In this document: piece by piece, positions 35,845-46,621 of the stretch
Layout of the letters: every line of letters begins with the position of its first letter
Numbering within the stretch: position 1 is the stretch's first letter
Assembly (NCBI GenBank): GCA_951812925.1
Contig: OX638368.1
Coordinates: 620,001-684,000 of the forward strand
Origin: Calliopum simillimum
Lineage: Eukaryota; Arthropoda; Insecta; Diptera; Lauxaniidae
DNA length: 64,000 nt
Direction: 5' to 3'
Notes under the pieces: generated by a model
Told to the model about the DNA's origin: nothing
What the model saw: only the letters and a program-made list of their open reading frames with translations
Databases searched by the model: none
Translations under genes and position numbers: made by a program

Positions 35845-36000
35845 AGGGGCTGTCCATAAACTCCGTGACGCTAAAATTCGCTATATTGAAGCTCCTCCTA
35901 TGCGACGGTAGCTTCATATTAAAAATAAATAAAATACACCAAGCGTGACGCTTGCTCGAATCCCCCCTAGAAGCGTCACGGAGTTTATGGACAGCCCCCT
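35845..36000. mobile_element. Short MITE, ~156 bp
   Basis: The ends AGGGGCTGTCCATAAACTCC and, inverted, AGGGGGCTGTCCATAAACTC run inward as near-identical arms through CGTGACGCT. The interior is AT-rich. This GGGCTGTCCATAAA type of end is familiar from short Tc1/mariner-like MITEs. The target duplication is not clear. Confidence 0.82.
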
Positions 36001-36151
36001 ATTTAAATCTTTTTGTGCTCAACGTGCAAAACAAGCAATTACTGCGGCAACTCCAGCGGGTTCAAAAAGACTTGGAAATGCCTCCTTATTAGCATCGGTT
36101 GCTCTTGCTACTGCTCCTCTTCCACAAGTGGGCCCCGATTATCATCCCTGA
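36001..36151 (+). pseudogene. Possible coding remnant, unidentified
   Basis: Directly after the MITE, a plus-strand frame reads LFKSFCAQRAKQAITAATPA and continues to QVGPDYHP and a stop at 36149-36151. Its composition is richer in GC and alanine than nearby sequence, which is why I mention it. No start is visible because the frame runs into the MITE. I recognise no domain, and it may be chance. Confidence 0.2.
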
Positions 36152-36187
36152 ATGTGATGCTATATATTTAATTTCTATGAAATTTTT

Positions 36188-37148
36188 ATACCCTACACCC
36201 AGGGTATATTCACTTTGTCCTTCCATTTGTAACGCAGAGAAGGAGGCGTGGCAGATATGGAAAAGTATATATATTCTTGATCAGCGTCACCTCCTGAGTC
36301 GATATAGCTATGTCCGTCTGTCTGGCTGGCTGGCTGGGTGGCTGGCTGGGTGGCTGGCTGGGTGGCTGGCTGGGTGGCTGGGTGGCTGGCTGTGTGTTGA
36401 AATACACTTTTTGGGAAAACTGAGCAAGTTATTTCAATGAAATTTAGTACACTACCTCCGTCGCCAAAGATAGCTCGGGGGATTGAAAATGAGCGAAATC
36501 GGTCAACGGACACGCCTACCGCCCATACAAAAAATGTATTCAAAATGCAATTTTAGAAGTTTTTTTCACGACAATGCAACCAAAAAACGCATAAATACTA
36601 AGAATTGTAAGAGCGAGCTCTGAGAAAAAATTTAACGAATTCGGACAAGAGGGCGTGGCACCTCCCATATAAGCAAAAGCTTCAAAACGCTATACAGAAA
36701 GCGTTTTTTGAGATATTTGAACCAAATTCGACTCAGACACTAATTATCATAAATGGAAGCTCTCGACAAAAATTGGGTGCAATCGGACTAGGGGGCGTGG
36801 CACCTCCCGTATAAGCAGAAGTTTCAAAATGCTATACTGAAAGAGTTTTTTGAGATAATCCAACCAAACTTCACTCAAATACTAAAGACTATAAATGCAC
36901 GCTCTAAGCTAAAACTAGACGAACTCGGACAAGAGGGCGTGGCACCTCCTATACAAGCAAAAGCTTCAAAGCACTGTACTGAAAACGTTTTTCATTCAGA
37001 CACTAAAATCTATAATTCCAAGCTCTGGACAAAAACTGGGTGAACGCGGACAAGAGAGCGTAGCACCTCCCATATGAGCAAAATTTTAAAAATGCTGCAG
37101 TGTAGGGTATTTAATGTTTGGCCAGGCCAAATTTTACACCCTTACTAG
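36188..37148 (+). mobile_element. DINE-1/Helentron-like repeat, copy 3
   Basis: This is the cleanest full-length copy. It starts with ATACCCTACACCCAGGGTAT, then TATATATTCTTGATCAGCGT and CGATATAGCTATGTCCGTCT. A GGCTGGCTGGGT microsatellite follows at about 36322-36392, then four blocks around GAGGGCGTGGCACCTCC. The palindrome TTTGGCCAGGCCAAA lies near the end, which reads CCCTTACTAG followed by T. A hairpin about ten bases before CTAG fits a Helitron-type 3' end (CTRR). It supplies the empty site for the transposon inserted at 15151. Confidence 0.85.
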
Positions 37149-37682
37149 TTTTTAATTAAATTTTGTTTTTATTGAAAACAAATATTTTTTATATTTAAAC
37201 TTCACTCAGAAGTGTCAAGTTTACGCAAAATACTTTTTCGAAAATTCGAAATTCTCTTTCCCTTTTTTTTAGGGAAAAAATATTTCTTTGGGAATTCAGA
37301 ATTGGAGTATTTCTTTTTTGAGAAAAATAAAATAAGTGAGAAAGAAACTTCTTGAGAATATTTAGAATTGGGCTGAATATTAATGAAAAATTTATTATTC
37401 CTAACGAAAAAATTCATTGAATATGAGCCAAGTACAGCATTCATTGATTGTAAGTATTTTCAATTACACGTTAAACAACGCATACGTGCGCTTATGAATT
37501 ATTCATTAAATGTAAGAAATTTTCTTAAAATCTAAAAACAAAATTCGTAGATTTTTTTTATGAATCGTTTTTAAAACGTAAGGACTCGATCATAAAATCT
37601 GAAAACGAAATTCATAATTTTTTTTTTTTTCATTATAAAAAAAAATTCAATTAAACTTTTAAAATAAAAATTTTACACAAAA
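37149..37682. other. Non-coding, AT-rich
   Basis: Includes the right arm of the outer repeat (to 37380). Nothing else is supported. Confidence 0.4.
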
Positions 37683-37918
37683 AGTCAGAGGTGTCTGTAG
37701 CGTTTGTGATAAGGAGTCAGTAATATTTCTCTGAACTTTGGTTTACGGGTTCGAACCCGAATGCGGGTGAAAATTTTTTTTTGTTATTATTTTTTATTTG
37801 GTGGACGCTCATGTTCCAAGACCAAGGACATACAACATTAAAATGAAGTAGTGCGTCTTAAAGAAAGTAAGCGCTTAATGCTGGAGAAAGATATCTGAAG
37901 CACTCTTGTCCCGTTGGG
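37683..37918 (+). mobile_element. tRNA-like module with CCCAAG-type end (R5, partial)
   Basis: The sequence TGTCTGTAGCGTTTGTG resembles an A-box region. About 55 bases later CGGGTTCGAACCCG (37747) is a perfect T-arm-like palindrome matching the B-box, followed shortly by a T-run. Further on, AAGCGCTTAATG and CACTCTTGTCCCGTTGGG resemble the right end of R1. The left end was not found. Confidence 0.45.
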
Positions 37919-38411
37919 AAAATTCATTCTTACCATTGCATGGTACTATGCTTAGGAGTTCCAAAAGAATACATAGCATGATGTTAAAAGCGACAAAGAA
38001 AGGAACTTTCAACAATACTTTATTTCTATAACCAAAAGAAGAATATGAAATACAACCTTAAAATAATATTTTGAGTTGATGAAACTTTTACTAAAAATTT
38101 ATGAACGTTTTCTTTATTTTAATGTAAAAATACATAAAATTTTTGATCTGTAGTTGTATGAAACATCTTCATAAAAAAATTCTTCATAGAAAAATATTTA
38201 TGAATTCATGTTCTTACGATTAATGAATCGTTCTTAAAATCAAAAAATTTTAATGTAAAATTTTTATTTGAACATCAATGAATTTCCGTTCATAAACATT
38301 ATGTTCAATATTTTTTTGTGTGTGATGCCAGAACATTTGAAATGCAACCATATACAAAATAAATTTCAATCCATCCTGTGCTACTTATCAAAACTGCTTC
38401 AAAGCTTGGTC
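37919..38411. other. Non-coding; shared unnamed repeat
   Basis: The last ~55 bp (from AAAATAAATTTCAATCCATC) match 22590 onward. Confidence 0.4.
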
Positions 38412-38690
38412 ACCGGACATAATCCCAACGTACATAATCCTCATAACGTGAATGGGGATTACGTCTGAAAATTTTTCGGAAATAATCCCCATTTTGGGGG
38501 TATGTCCGAAAACAAATGTAATTAAGGTTGAACAAAATTTTTGCAATTATCTATTAAATAAATTTGTATAGTTCAAAAATAATACGCAAAGATAAAATAT
38601 AACAAAAAATATACAGAAATTAAAGAATTATTTTGCGGACATAATCCCACTTCCTTAAAGTAGGGACTATGTCATAGCAACTTAAAGTTT
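38412..38690. mobile_element. Palindrome-rich insertion with GGACATAATCCC motif
   Basis: Relative to the matching repeat at 22590-22720, about 280 bp are inserted here. The insert begins CCGGACATAATCCCA and ends GTAGGGACTATGTC. GGACATAATCCC or its complement appears about six times, including a hairpin GGAAATAATCCCC/GGGGGTATGTCC at about 38480-38507. No coding frame. The target duplication was not resolved. Confidence 0.6.
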
Positions 38691-41600
38691 AGGCACAAAC
38701 TGGAAAATATGAGGTGAGTTTAGCGTGTGGTAAATCAGCTTCCACCAGAAGCAATTTGGTCAAGTAGGTGATGTAATGTGTGTATAAGATAATACATTGT
38801 ATGTATTAATGTTGAAAAGCAACTGAACACACAATGAAGAAGCTTAAAGAGATTCAAGAAATTTTCAATATCGCAGCTTTGTTGTTTTGATTACGGTGTT
38901 GATCACACGATAGCTTATGTAGAAAATATGAAGTAGCATTAAGTGATATAAGTAGTTAGTAGAAAAGAGCATTTCCCGGTGTGCGTTGTTTAATCTTGTC
39001 TTTTACAGACAACAAAAATTTTTCCAAAGGATGATTTTTTCTCTGTTATATAGTTTTGGAAATACGAGGGTTGCCTTTTATATTTCGGGATTGGGCAATA
39101 CTAATGTCAATAGCTAAAATCTGGCAACACCATAATAAAGTTTGACATTTTTTAGCATAAACGTACTCACAACGTTTTGATGTACAAGTGCTATTTGTTT
39201 TGTTTACAGTGAGTAAAGAAAATCAATTTTTCCATAGAAAATTTAAGCAATTGATAAATTATGGGGTTTCCAAGTTGATTCGTACTAAGCGACACTTAAT
39301 TTATTGTTGTTACGAGAAATTTTTTTAGTTAATGTTTTCTATAGAAAATTGAGGAAAAGTAAACGTTAAAGTAATCAAATCATATCCGTGATGGATGTCT
39401 TCTTAGCATAAAAATATGTTTTTGGCTAGAAATCATTGATTTTTAAGAAAACAACACATCTCTTCTGATGTTCATTTAATCTTATCTACTAAAGCGGATA
39501 GTATCAGTGAATTCCACGCCCCTAACTTAATCAAGCAAGAACATCCAGTTTGTCAAAATTAAGTCCAGCAAAGCTATAAAAACGTTACCAGTTGAATATT
39601 GAGAAATTACCACTCTTAATTGTTTACCTTTGTGCAGATGATTTAAACACCTGTTTACAACTCACACATCATCTTTTAAACCAAAAAGTATGCTAATTTT
39701 TTTAAAATGCTAATTCAAGTCGAGTTTATAAAAAAATGGTTTTGAACTGAAGCCAACCAATATTTATCCAATAACTATGTCAACATTTTGCCAAGAATAC
39801 CAAGAAAGAAAGTGAGAGTGAAAGAGAAAGAAAATATTTGGAAAGTTTGTAGCTTATTTCCGCCATACTTTGTGTATGTATGTAGCCTCTGCTTAACGTA
39901 CAATAAAACTTTATCGTTTACCCAACAAAGTTGTCCTTTTTGTGTCCCCGAAAATAAAGTGGTTCAACATCTATTCTCGGTTACACTTTGTGGTTATGTT
40001 TTACTTTTTCCATATTTTTCATGTTTTTAGTGTTTCTTCCTTCTTTGCCTTTTAATTTTCTACTGTAAAAAATTTCGCACTGACCTACAGCAATTTTAGT
40101 TTCAGTGACCGACCGACTATAAATATGCTCAGCAGCCTACAACTAAATAAATGCACACATATATACTCTCTCGCATAAAGTTTGCAACAACATATTGTGG
40201 TAGATGATAGTATGCATGTCTGTACACTAAGTTTTCTACGTGCCCAAAAGCATGAATATACATTCAGAGTTGTTTGAAGTGTTGCCAAAAAGGAAAATAA
40301 AACGTATGGTCTACTTTTAGGTGTTTGGTCAATGTGCTGATAGGATTTTATTTCGCACGCTTCTCAAGAATAAGTTTATTTATCGCTTTTGTTGATTTCC
40401 GATCAACTTATTTAGGCCAAAAAACTTAGGTTGACGTAAGTTTTATGGCCTAAGATGCGCTTATCTTTAACGCGCATTAGTGACATAAAAACTGAAAATA
40501 TTCAACGAATTTCAGTAGCTTTAAATATTGGTACTCTAAATACCCAACAAAATATTAAATTTTATAGGGTCATAAATAATGGGGAAAGTTGAAACCGAAA
40601 ATTAAATAACTTTCCTGAATAGCTAGATTTTTTGACTTATTCGACCTCATGAACTTTTTTTCTAGCAATACATGCTACTTCACAGCTTATCTGCTAAACA
40701 TTCTTGGCCATAGCAGTTCTGTTTTGTCTTTTCATGCGTCATCTGTTTTCGGCTTTTGATGATAAATTTGTTGACCACAAAGACGCACAACTCTCCAACC
40801 TTCTTCATTTGTGATCTGGGACAAATCCTAAATTACGATTTTATTATCCGCATAGTTTTGTTTGAAAAGATGCTTACTCAGATCGCTGCTACCGGGAATA
40901 TTTGTATCAAGTCGTCAAATTAAAATTAATTCAGTGAATGGAAGCATCCAACAAAGATCTAAATTTTTTTTATACTTTAATAAGAAAGCATTGTGTATTT
41001 CCACTCGAAGAACGTTACAACTTTCAAACAAATAACAAGAAGCGCACACATACACAAATAAACAACTCGACCTCTGCGTGTAAGGCCAAGCCCCGATTAT
41101 ATACGCTTAACATGTAGTTAAAGTTCATTAACAGTAGAAGTTACAACTGAACACAACAACTTGATAAAAAATATGATTTCTCTGGCTTAAGGCAACATTT
41201 GCACACTTAATACATGCAATCAGTATCACTAACTCCGGCACACAGGCACATACACATGCACACACACACAAAAGGTTCGAATTTTTATGCAAAGAAAAAC
41301 TGTAGGTATTTTCAAGCCATTTAGTTGCGCATTCAAGCAGTCGAAGCGAGATTGCCATGCTTTTTCGCCAGCAAAGATGATGCGTTCGTAAGAAAAACCC
41401 CTTATCAAATAGGAATTAGAGCAACAACCACAGAGTGTAGAGCAACAACAACAACAAAAACATTATAAACTTAACTAACAACCACACTAACACTAACGAT
41501 AACCACCATCAGCATCACAATTGCGCACACATTTACCTGTGTTGTTTATTGATATTTGTTTTTGTATTTGTATTTTGTTCTAGTGATTGTAATGGTGTTG

Positions 41601-43189
41601 GTGTTGGGTTTTGTATTGACGATAGTTTTGATGTTGTTATTGTATGTGTGCAAATGAACCGCAACCAATTGTAACTGTATGCGTAGAAAATTATTTGGTG
41701 ATTGCGGTTGTAATAATTTTGTTCTAAATTTGTGTTAGTGTGTTCGTTTAGCGGTGTGTATGTAGTAATGAAGTGTAGCAGCGGCGAGCGGAAGTGGAAA
41801 CGATAGGCATAGATATGTATTTCACATTTTTAAATGGGTTGGGTTTCGAGTAACCAAATATTTGTGTAGATATGCATATATGTGTGCGTGCATTGGCTTG
41901 TTGTGTTGCGGTGCGATGCTGGTTTGTTTGCGTTATGTTTATAAGACCCTCATCAAGTGTGTGCTTATCTGTGCGAGTGTGTGTGTTTGTTTACGAAACA
42001 AGCTCAAATTTTCAGTTTAAGTTGTTTACTTTTCATGTTTTGCATGCATAATCGATGTGTTTAGTAAGAAATTTATTTATCCATTTAATTAAGTTAATTT
42101 CAGAATTTCAAACTTTAAATTGGCCCCAAGTGACAAATATGCTATCAATAAAACAGAGTTAACAATTAAATTTATTTTAAGGCATTGAACTTCTGATAAA
42201 TCAAGTGAACAGCAGACTTTTTTTATGGATTTGACTCTGTCCCTTGTCCTTCCCATATCCTTGATCGCAGTTGTGTTGGACTAGAAAATATGTTTATTAT
42301 CATTAATTTCCTTCAGAGTCGTTCATTCAGTTTTCATTTAAAAATTAAAAATAAACGGAATATTTTTATTTTATAACACAAGAGTCGTGAGTTTGATCCC
42401 CAGTGAACATGAGACTTTTTTTTTTCTTTTACAAAACTACTCTTTTTTTAATTTCTATAGTATTTTGACTTTGACAGTAAAAATCAAAGCAAAATAAAAT
42501 TTTTAAAATATATTTGTAAAACAAAAATTCAGAATTTTATCCCTTACCAATTATTGGCAGATGCCTATCACAAAAAAAACAAAAAAAGAAAAAAATTTTG
42601 CTGGAAACAGCAGAAAATTAAATGAAAACAAACAAATTAAATAAAATGATTACAAGGAATTTTCATGTTTCTAACGTCTGCTTTTTAAGTGCAGGCACGC
42701 CACGCATTTGACTTTACATTCTGTTTTCATCTTGTTTTGCCTTGATTTTTGTGGCGTTATTACATCTGTACTCATTACAAAGCAGAGATGCCAACATCTT
42801 TTTATATCTTGAATTCCACTCATGAGCTTTGCGACAAATCCATATACCTGTCCTGATCTCGTATTCGGTAGGCAACTGCAAGTCAGCGATTAGAAACCTT
42901 CGACTCTGTTTCGTAAAAAGGATTTTTTTTTTTTTAAACGTAACAAAAAATATATTTTGTGTGTACTCAGATGTCTTCGACTTAATAAATGAAGATGAAC
43001 AAAGGAAGGAGATCAGAGTAGGTGATTTTTATAGATTTTTGATCGCTGAATCCGAATCTCGGAAACTAATGACTCATTTAAAAAAGTTAGAAGTACGCTA
43101 GACTACTTTGAGGATGTATGCCATATTTCTTGCACTTTAAAACAAGGATAACTCGGATGTCAGACGTGATGCAGCGAGCAAAAATATAT
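38691..43189. other. Long non-coding stretch
   Basis: AT-rich, with CA/GT and CAA runs between 41100 and 41960. TACGAGGGTTGCCTTTTATA at about 39065 looks like a mariner-type end without a partner. At about 42383 GTCGTGAGTTTGATCCCC resembles another B-box followed by a T-run. The frames at 39788-40030 and 42829-43101 have no recognisable domain. Confidence 0.4.
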
Positions 43190-43486
43190 AAAAATCACAT
43201 ACTTTTTTTCATTGCAGGACTGTGTAATCAATTCTTTTAGAAAAACCGGAGTTACGTGTTCGAGTACGGTTTCTGACAAGATTTAACTAAAACTGATTTG
43301 ATGAGGCTATATACATATTTATATATGAAAATATATAAATTTGTATGTGGAAATAGCCGAAACTTATAAAATCAATTTCCATGTTCACACCTACATGCGA
43401 CTGTTGTTGAAAAAACTGCAAAAATGATTGTTTAGTTAGTTCAATATAACTTTATCATACTTCAATTAAGAAAAAGCGCGTTGGTA
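43190..43486 (+). repeat. Dispersed repeat with B-box, left part
   Basis: From about 43225 it matches 58885-58977 plus 63451-63580: the GTTCGAGTACGGTTTCTG core, AGATTTAACTAAAACTGAT, GATGAGGCTATATACAT, TAGCCGAAAC and TTTCATAC-type pieces. It then continues through TTCAATATAACTTTATCATACTTC to AAAAAGCGCGTTGGTA. It is cut at the TA by the DD41D element and resumes at 44739 with CTTTCATTAG. Confidence 0.75.
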
Positions 43487-44738
43487 AAGGGTTTTTCAAT
43501 AGGGACGCTACAAAAGCAGACCGATAAAGGCAGCAAACGACGCCAGATTTTTTCCCGCTCTCTTGACATTTCTCTTCAGTAAGGTTTGCCATTTCATAAT
43601 GAAAAGATATATGAGCCAACAACGAGTAGGAATTATTAAAATTTACTACCGAAATTCGGAGTCAGTGGCCTCAACTTTAAGGGAGCTACGTCCAATTCAT
43701 GGTCGTCTCAGTCGTCCTACCAGATCAATAATTGAGCGTCTAGTGGAAAAATTTGAATCCACAGGCACAATACAAAATTTTCGCGTGCCATTGAGACAAA
43801 GAAGTGCCCGTAGTGTCGAGAATATTGCTGCCGCTGAGGCTTCAGTTCAAGAAAGCCCAAATGTGTCTCTCACACGTCGATCTCAAGCGTTGGGCATCTC
43901 TGTGACATCGTTGTGGCAAATTTTGCAAAAAGATCTTGCTCTTCATCTTTACAAGATCAAATTGATGCAAGAACTGAAGCCGCTTGACCACCAGAAGAGT
44001 CGAATGTTTGGGAATTGGGCTGAGCAACAACTTGAAAATAATTCGGTTTTCATCGAAAAATCATCTTCAGCGATGAGGCTCATTTCTGGCTGAATGGCTT
44101 CGTCAATAAGCAAAATATGCGTTATTGGTCAGGCAGCAATTCACACATACTCCATGAGTCACTATTGCATCCCGAAAAAATTACGGTTTGCTGCGGTTTA
44201 TGGGCCGGCGGCGTTATTGGGCCATACTTCTTCCGTGATGAACAAGACGGAAGAAGAATATTTTTGGCCCGAATTGGATGATATGGACTTGGACAATATG
44301 TGATTTCAACAGGACGGCGCCACAAGCCACACAGCGAATGTCACAATCAATTTATTGAAAACCAAGTTTGGTGAACCTGTTATCTCACGAAATGGCACAG
44401 TCGATTGGCCGCCTCGGTCGTGCGATTTGACTCCGTTAGACTATTTGCTGTGGGGCTACGTCAAGTCTATGGTCTATGCCAACAAGCCAGCAACGATTGA
44501 TGAACTTCGTACGAATATCGGTCGTGAAATTGCAGATACTGCTGATACGCTTGAAAACTGTCGAAAGTTGAGTTCAGCGTCTGGACTTCTGCAAGCGTGC
44601 CCGTGGTGGCCATGCGAAAGAAATCCATACATAGTGGCATCGAATGTACTTTCACAGGAATAAAGAATTTCATTGATATCCAAAACCGTTTTTGTTTTAT
44701 TTAAAAAAAATTTTGTAGCGCTCTTATTGAAAACCCTT
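43487..44738 (+). mobile_element. mariner-type element, DD41D (rosa-like) class
   Basis: Terminal inverted repeats of about 30 bp begin AAGGGTTTTTCAATAGGGAC (right end read inward: AAGGGTTTTCAATAAGAGCG) and end in GCTACAAAA. TA flanks both sides (43485-43486, 44739-44740). An undisrupted copy of the target lies at 58585-58616, where TTGGTACTTTCATTAG is continuous. The 1252-bp length is close to full. The spacing between the last two catalytic Asp residues is 41, the class first known from tephritid flies (rosa family). Confidence 0.93.
43599..44663 (+). pseudogene. DD41D transposase, frameshifted
   Basis: This is a cut-and-paste transposase. The best start is ATG 43599 (MKRYMSQQRVGIIKIYYRN). 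The N-terminal helix-turn-helix domain includes GRLSRPTRSIIERLVEKF, and a linker carries RQRSARSVENIAAA. A one-base frameshift at about 44045 precedes the first catalytic motif IIFSDEAHFWLNGF. A deletion and second shift near 44240 (after FFRDEQD) remove about 20 residues. A TGA replaces Trp before FQQDGATSH (second Asp, about 44312). The third Asp is in DLTPLDYLLWGYVKSM. The C-terminus is shifted again after REIADTADTLEN. At least three lesions make it non-functional. Confidence 0.9.
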
Positions 44739-44856
44739 TACTTTCATTAGTTCTATACAAGCAAAAGAAATCAGTCAATAAACTACCTTCCCAATGCTTT
44801 CATAGTTTAAATTAAATTAAATTTAAAAATAATTGAAAACAAAACTAAAAAAAAAA
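44739..44856 (+). repeat. Dispersed repeat, right part
   Basis: CTTTCATTAGTTCTATACAA and AGTCAATAAACTA continue the repeat interrupted at 43486. They match the complement of 58440-58490. Confidence 0.7.
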
Positions 44857-45722
44857 CTAGTAAGGGTGTAAAATTTGGCCTGGCCAAACATTACTATAAA
44901 TACCCTACACTGCAGTATTTTTAAAATTTTGCTCGTATGGGAGGTTTGGATTTATAGTTTTTAGTGTCTGAGTGAAAAACATTTTCAGTATAGCGTTTTG
45001 AAGCTTTTGCTTATATAGGAGGTGTCACGCCCTCTTGTCCGAGCTCGTCTAGTTTCAGCTTAAAGCGTGCATTTATAGTCTTTAGTATTTGAGTGAAGTT
45101 TGGTTGGATTATCTCAAAAAACTCTTGCAGTATAGCATTTTGAAACTTTTGCTTATATGGGAGGTGCCACGCCCTCTTGTCAGATTTCACCCAATTTTCG
45201 TTGAGAGCTTTCATTTATGATTCTTAGTGTCTGAGCCGAATTTGGTTCGAATATCTCAAAAAAAACTTTCAGAATAGCGTTTTGAAGCCTTCGCTTATGT
45301 GTGAGGTGCCACGCCCTCTTGTTTGAATTCGCTCAGTTTTTCTCAGAGCTTGCGCTTACAATTTCTAGTATTTATGCGTATTTTGGTTGCATTTTCGTGA
45401 AAAATACTCCTAAAATTGCATTTTGAATATATATTTTGTATGGGCGGTAGGCGTGTTCGTTGACCGATTTTGCTCATTTTCAATCCCCCGAGCTACCTTT
45501 GACGACGCAGGCAGTGTACCAAATTTCATTAAATTATCTTGCTTAGTTTTCCCAAAAAGTGTATTTCAACACACAGCCAGCCAGCCAGACAGACGGACAT
45601 GGCTATATCGACTCAGGAGGTGATGCTGATCAAGAACATATATACTTTTCTATATCTGCCACGCCTCCTTCTCTGCGTTACAAACGGAAGGACAAAGTGA
45701 ATATACCCTGGGTGTAGGGTAT
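44857..45722 (-). mobile_element. DINE-1/Helentron-like repeat, copy 4
   Basis: Minus orientation. It starts CTAGTAAGGGTG, then TTTGGCCTGGCCAAAC. Four GGGAGGTGCCACGCCCTCTT-like blocks and the CAGACAGACGGACATGGCTA core follow. It ends with ATACCCTGGGTGTAGGGTAT. No insertions are visible. Confidence 0.85.
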
Positions 45723-46403
45723 AAAAATTAGTAGTTAAATAATATGTTAAAAACTTTTCCTTTAAAATTTGGCAACTCTGGCATAATTTTTATTTTTAAA
45801 GCTTCCTATTTGCTCCCTATCTGTGTCTATCTGTCTGTGCTTGTGAATGAATGTGTGCCGATTTGTCTCAGTTATTGTTGGCCAAAGTTGGTTTTATTGC
45901 TGATGGTTTCCCTTTTTTATGGTTGTCGTTATAACCCACTTAAGTGAACAACATTTATGACTTATACATGAGATTTGTACTGTTAAAGTACATGCGTCAT
46001 GTGACAAAGTTTAAGTCTCCGTTATTTAATGCATGTGAATATAAGCTTTGCATAATGGAAGAAAAAGCCACATTGTCCTCACAAACATAAACCTATGTAA
46101 AATCTGTAAATTTAATGACAAGTGACAGTCACAATTACAATGTCAATTGCGGAAGAGAAAGTAGTTGTCAAAATAATAAAATTTATTATCAACACATAAC
46201 GGTTGGTCACTGCCACTTGTATTAGATTTTACACTCAAATAAAAATAAATATTTATCGAAGTACTAAAAATAAACCTAGATAAAATTAAGACAATTTTAA
46301 GACATCGAGAAAGATATCTTAACATATTCGTAAAATCTTCTACCAATAGCAAATTATCTCATATTTGAAATCATGGCGGAAATAAAAATCAAAGTGCTCA
46401 AAA
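45723..46403. other. Non-coding
   Basis: No feature supported. Confidence 0.4.
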
Positions 46404-46621
46404 CTGGTAAGGGTGTAACCTTTGGCCTGTCCAAAACTTAGATATCCTACACTGCAGTATTTTTAAAATTTTGCTTATATGAGAAGTGCCACGCCCTTTT
46501 GTCAGAGTTTATCCATTTTTTGCTCAGAGCGTGCATAAATAGTCCTTAGTATTTGAGTGAAATTTAGTTGGACTATCTCAAAAAACTCTTGCAGTATAGC
46601 GTTTTGAATGTTTTGCTTATA

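Larger units (their letters stand above)
34801..37380. mobile_element. Outer inverted-repeat element holding other inserts
   Basis: The left end CATATTCAGCCCAATTCTAA matches the inverted right end AATATTCAGCCCAATTCTAA. Similarity continues, degenerate, for about 130 bp per arm (AAGTTTTTTCTC, ATTCTGAAT, GAAATATTTT-like pieces). Two small MITEs and one DINE-like copy lie between the arms. No coding sequence can be assigned to it. Either one transposon filled by later insertions or two separate inverted repeats would fit. Confidence 0.5.

Noticed and set aside
36193..36543. Open frames over GGCTGGCTGGGT in both strands
   Set aside because: They are microsatellite readings inside a DINE-like repeat and recur in other copies as non-coding sequence.
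39060..39130. mariner element starting TACGAGGGTTGCC
   Set aside because: Only one end-like sequence is visible, with no transposase or partner end nearby.
42829..43101. 90-codon open frame with a charged C-terminal half
   Set aside because: No recognisable domain, no splice or promoter context, and a length expected by chance in AT-rich DNA.
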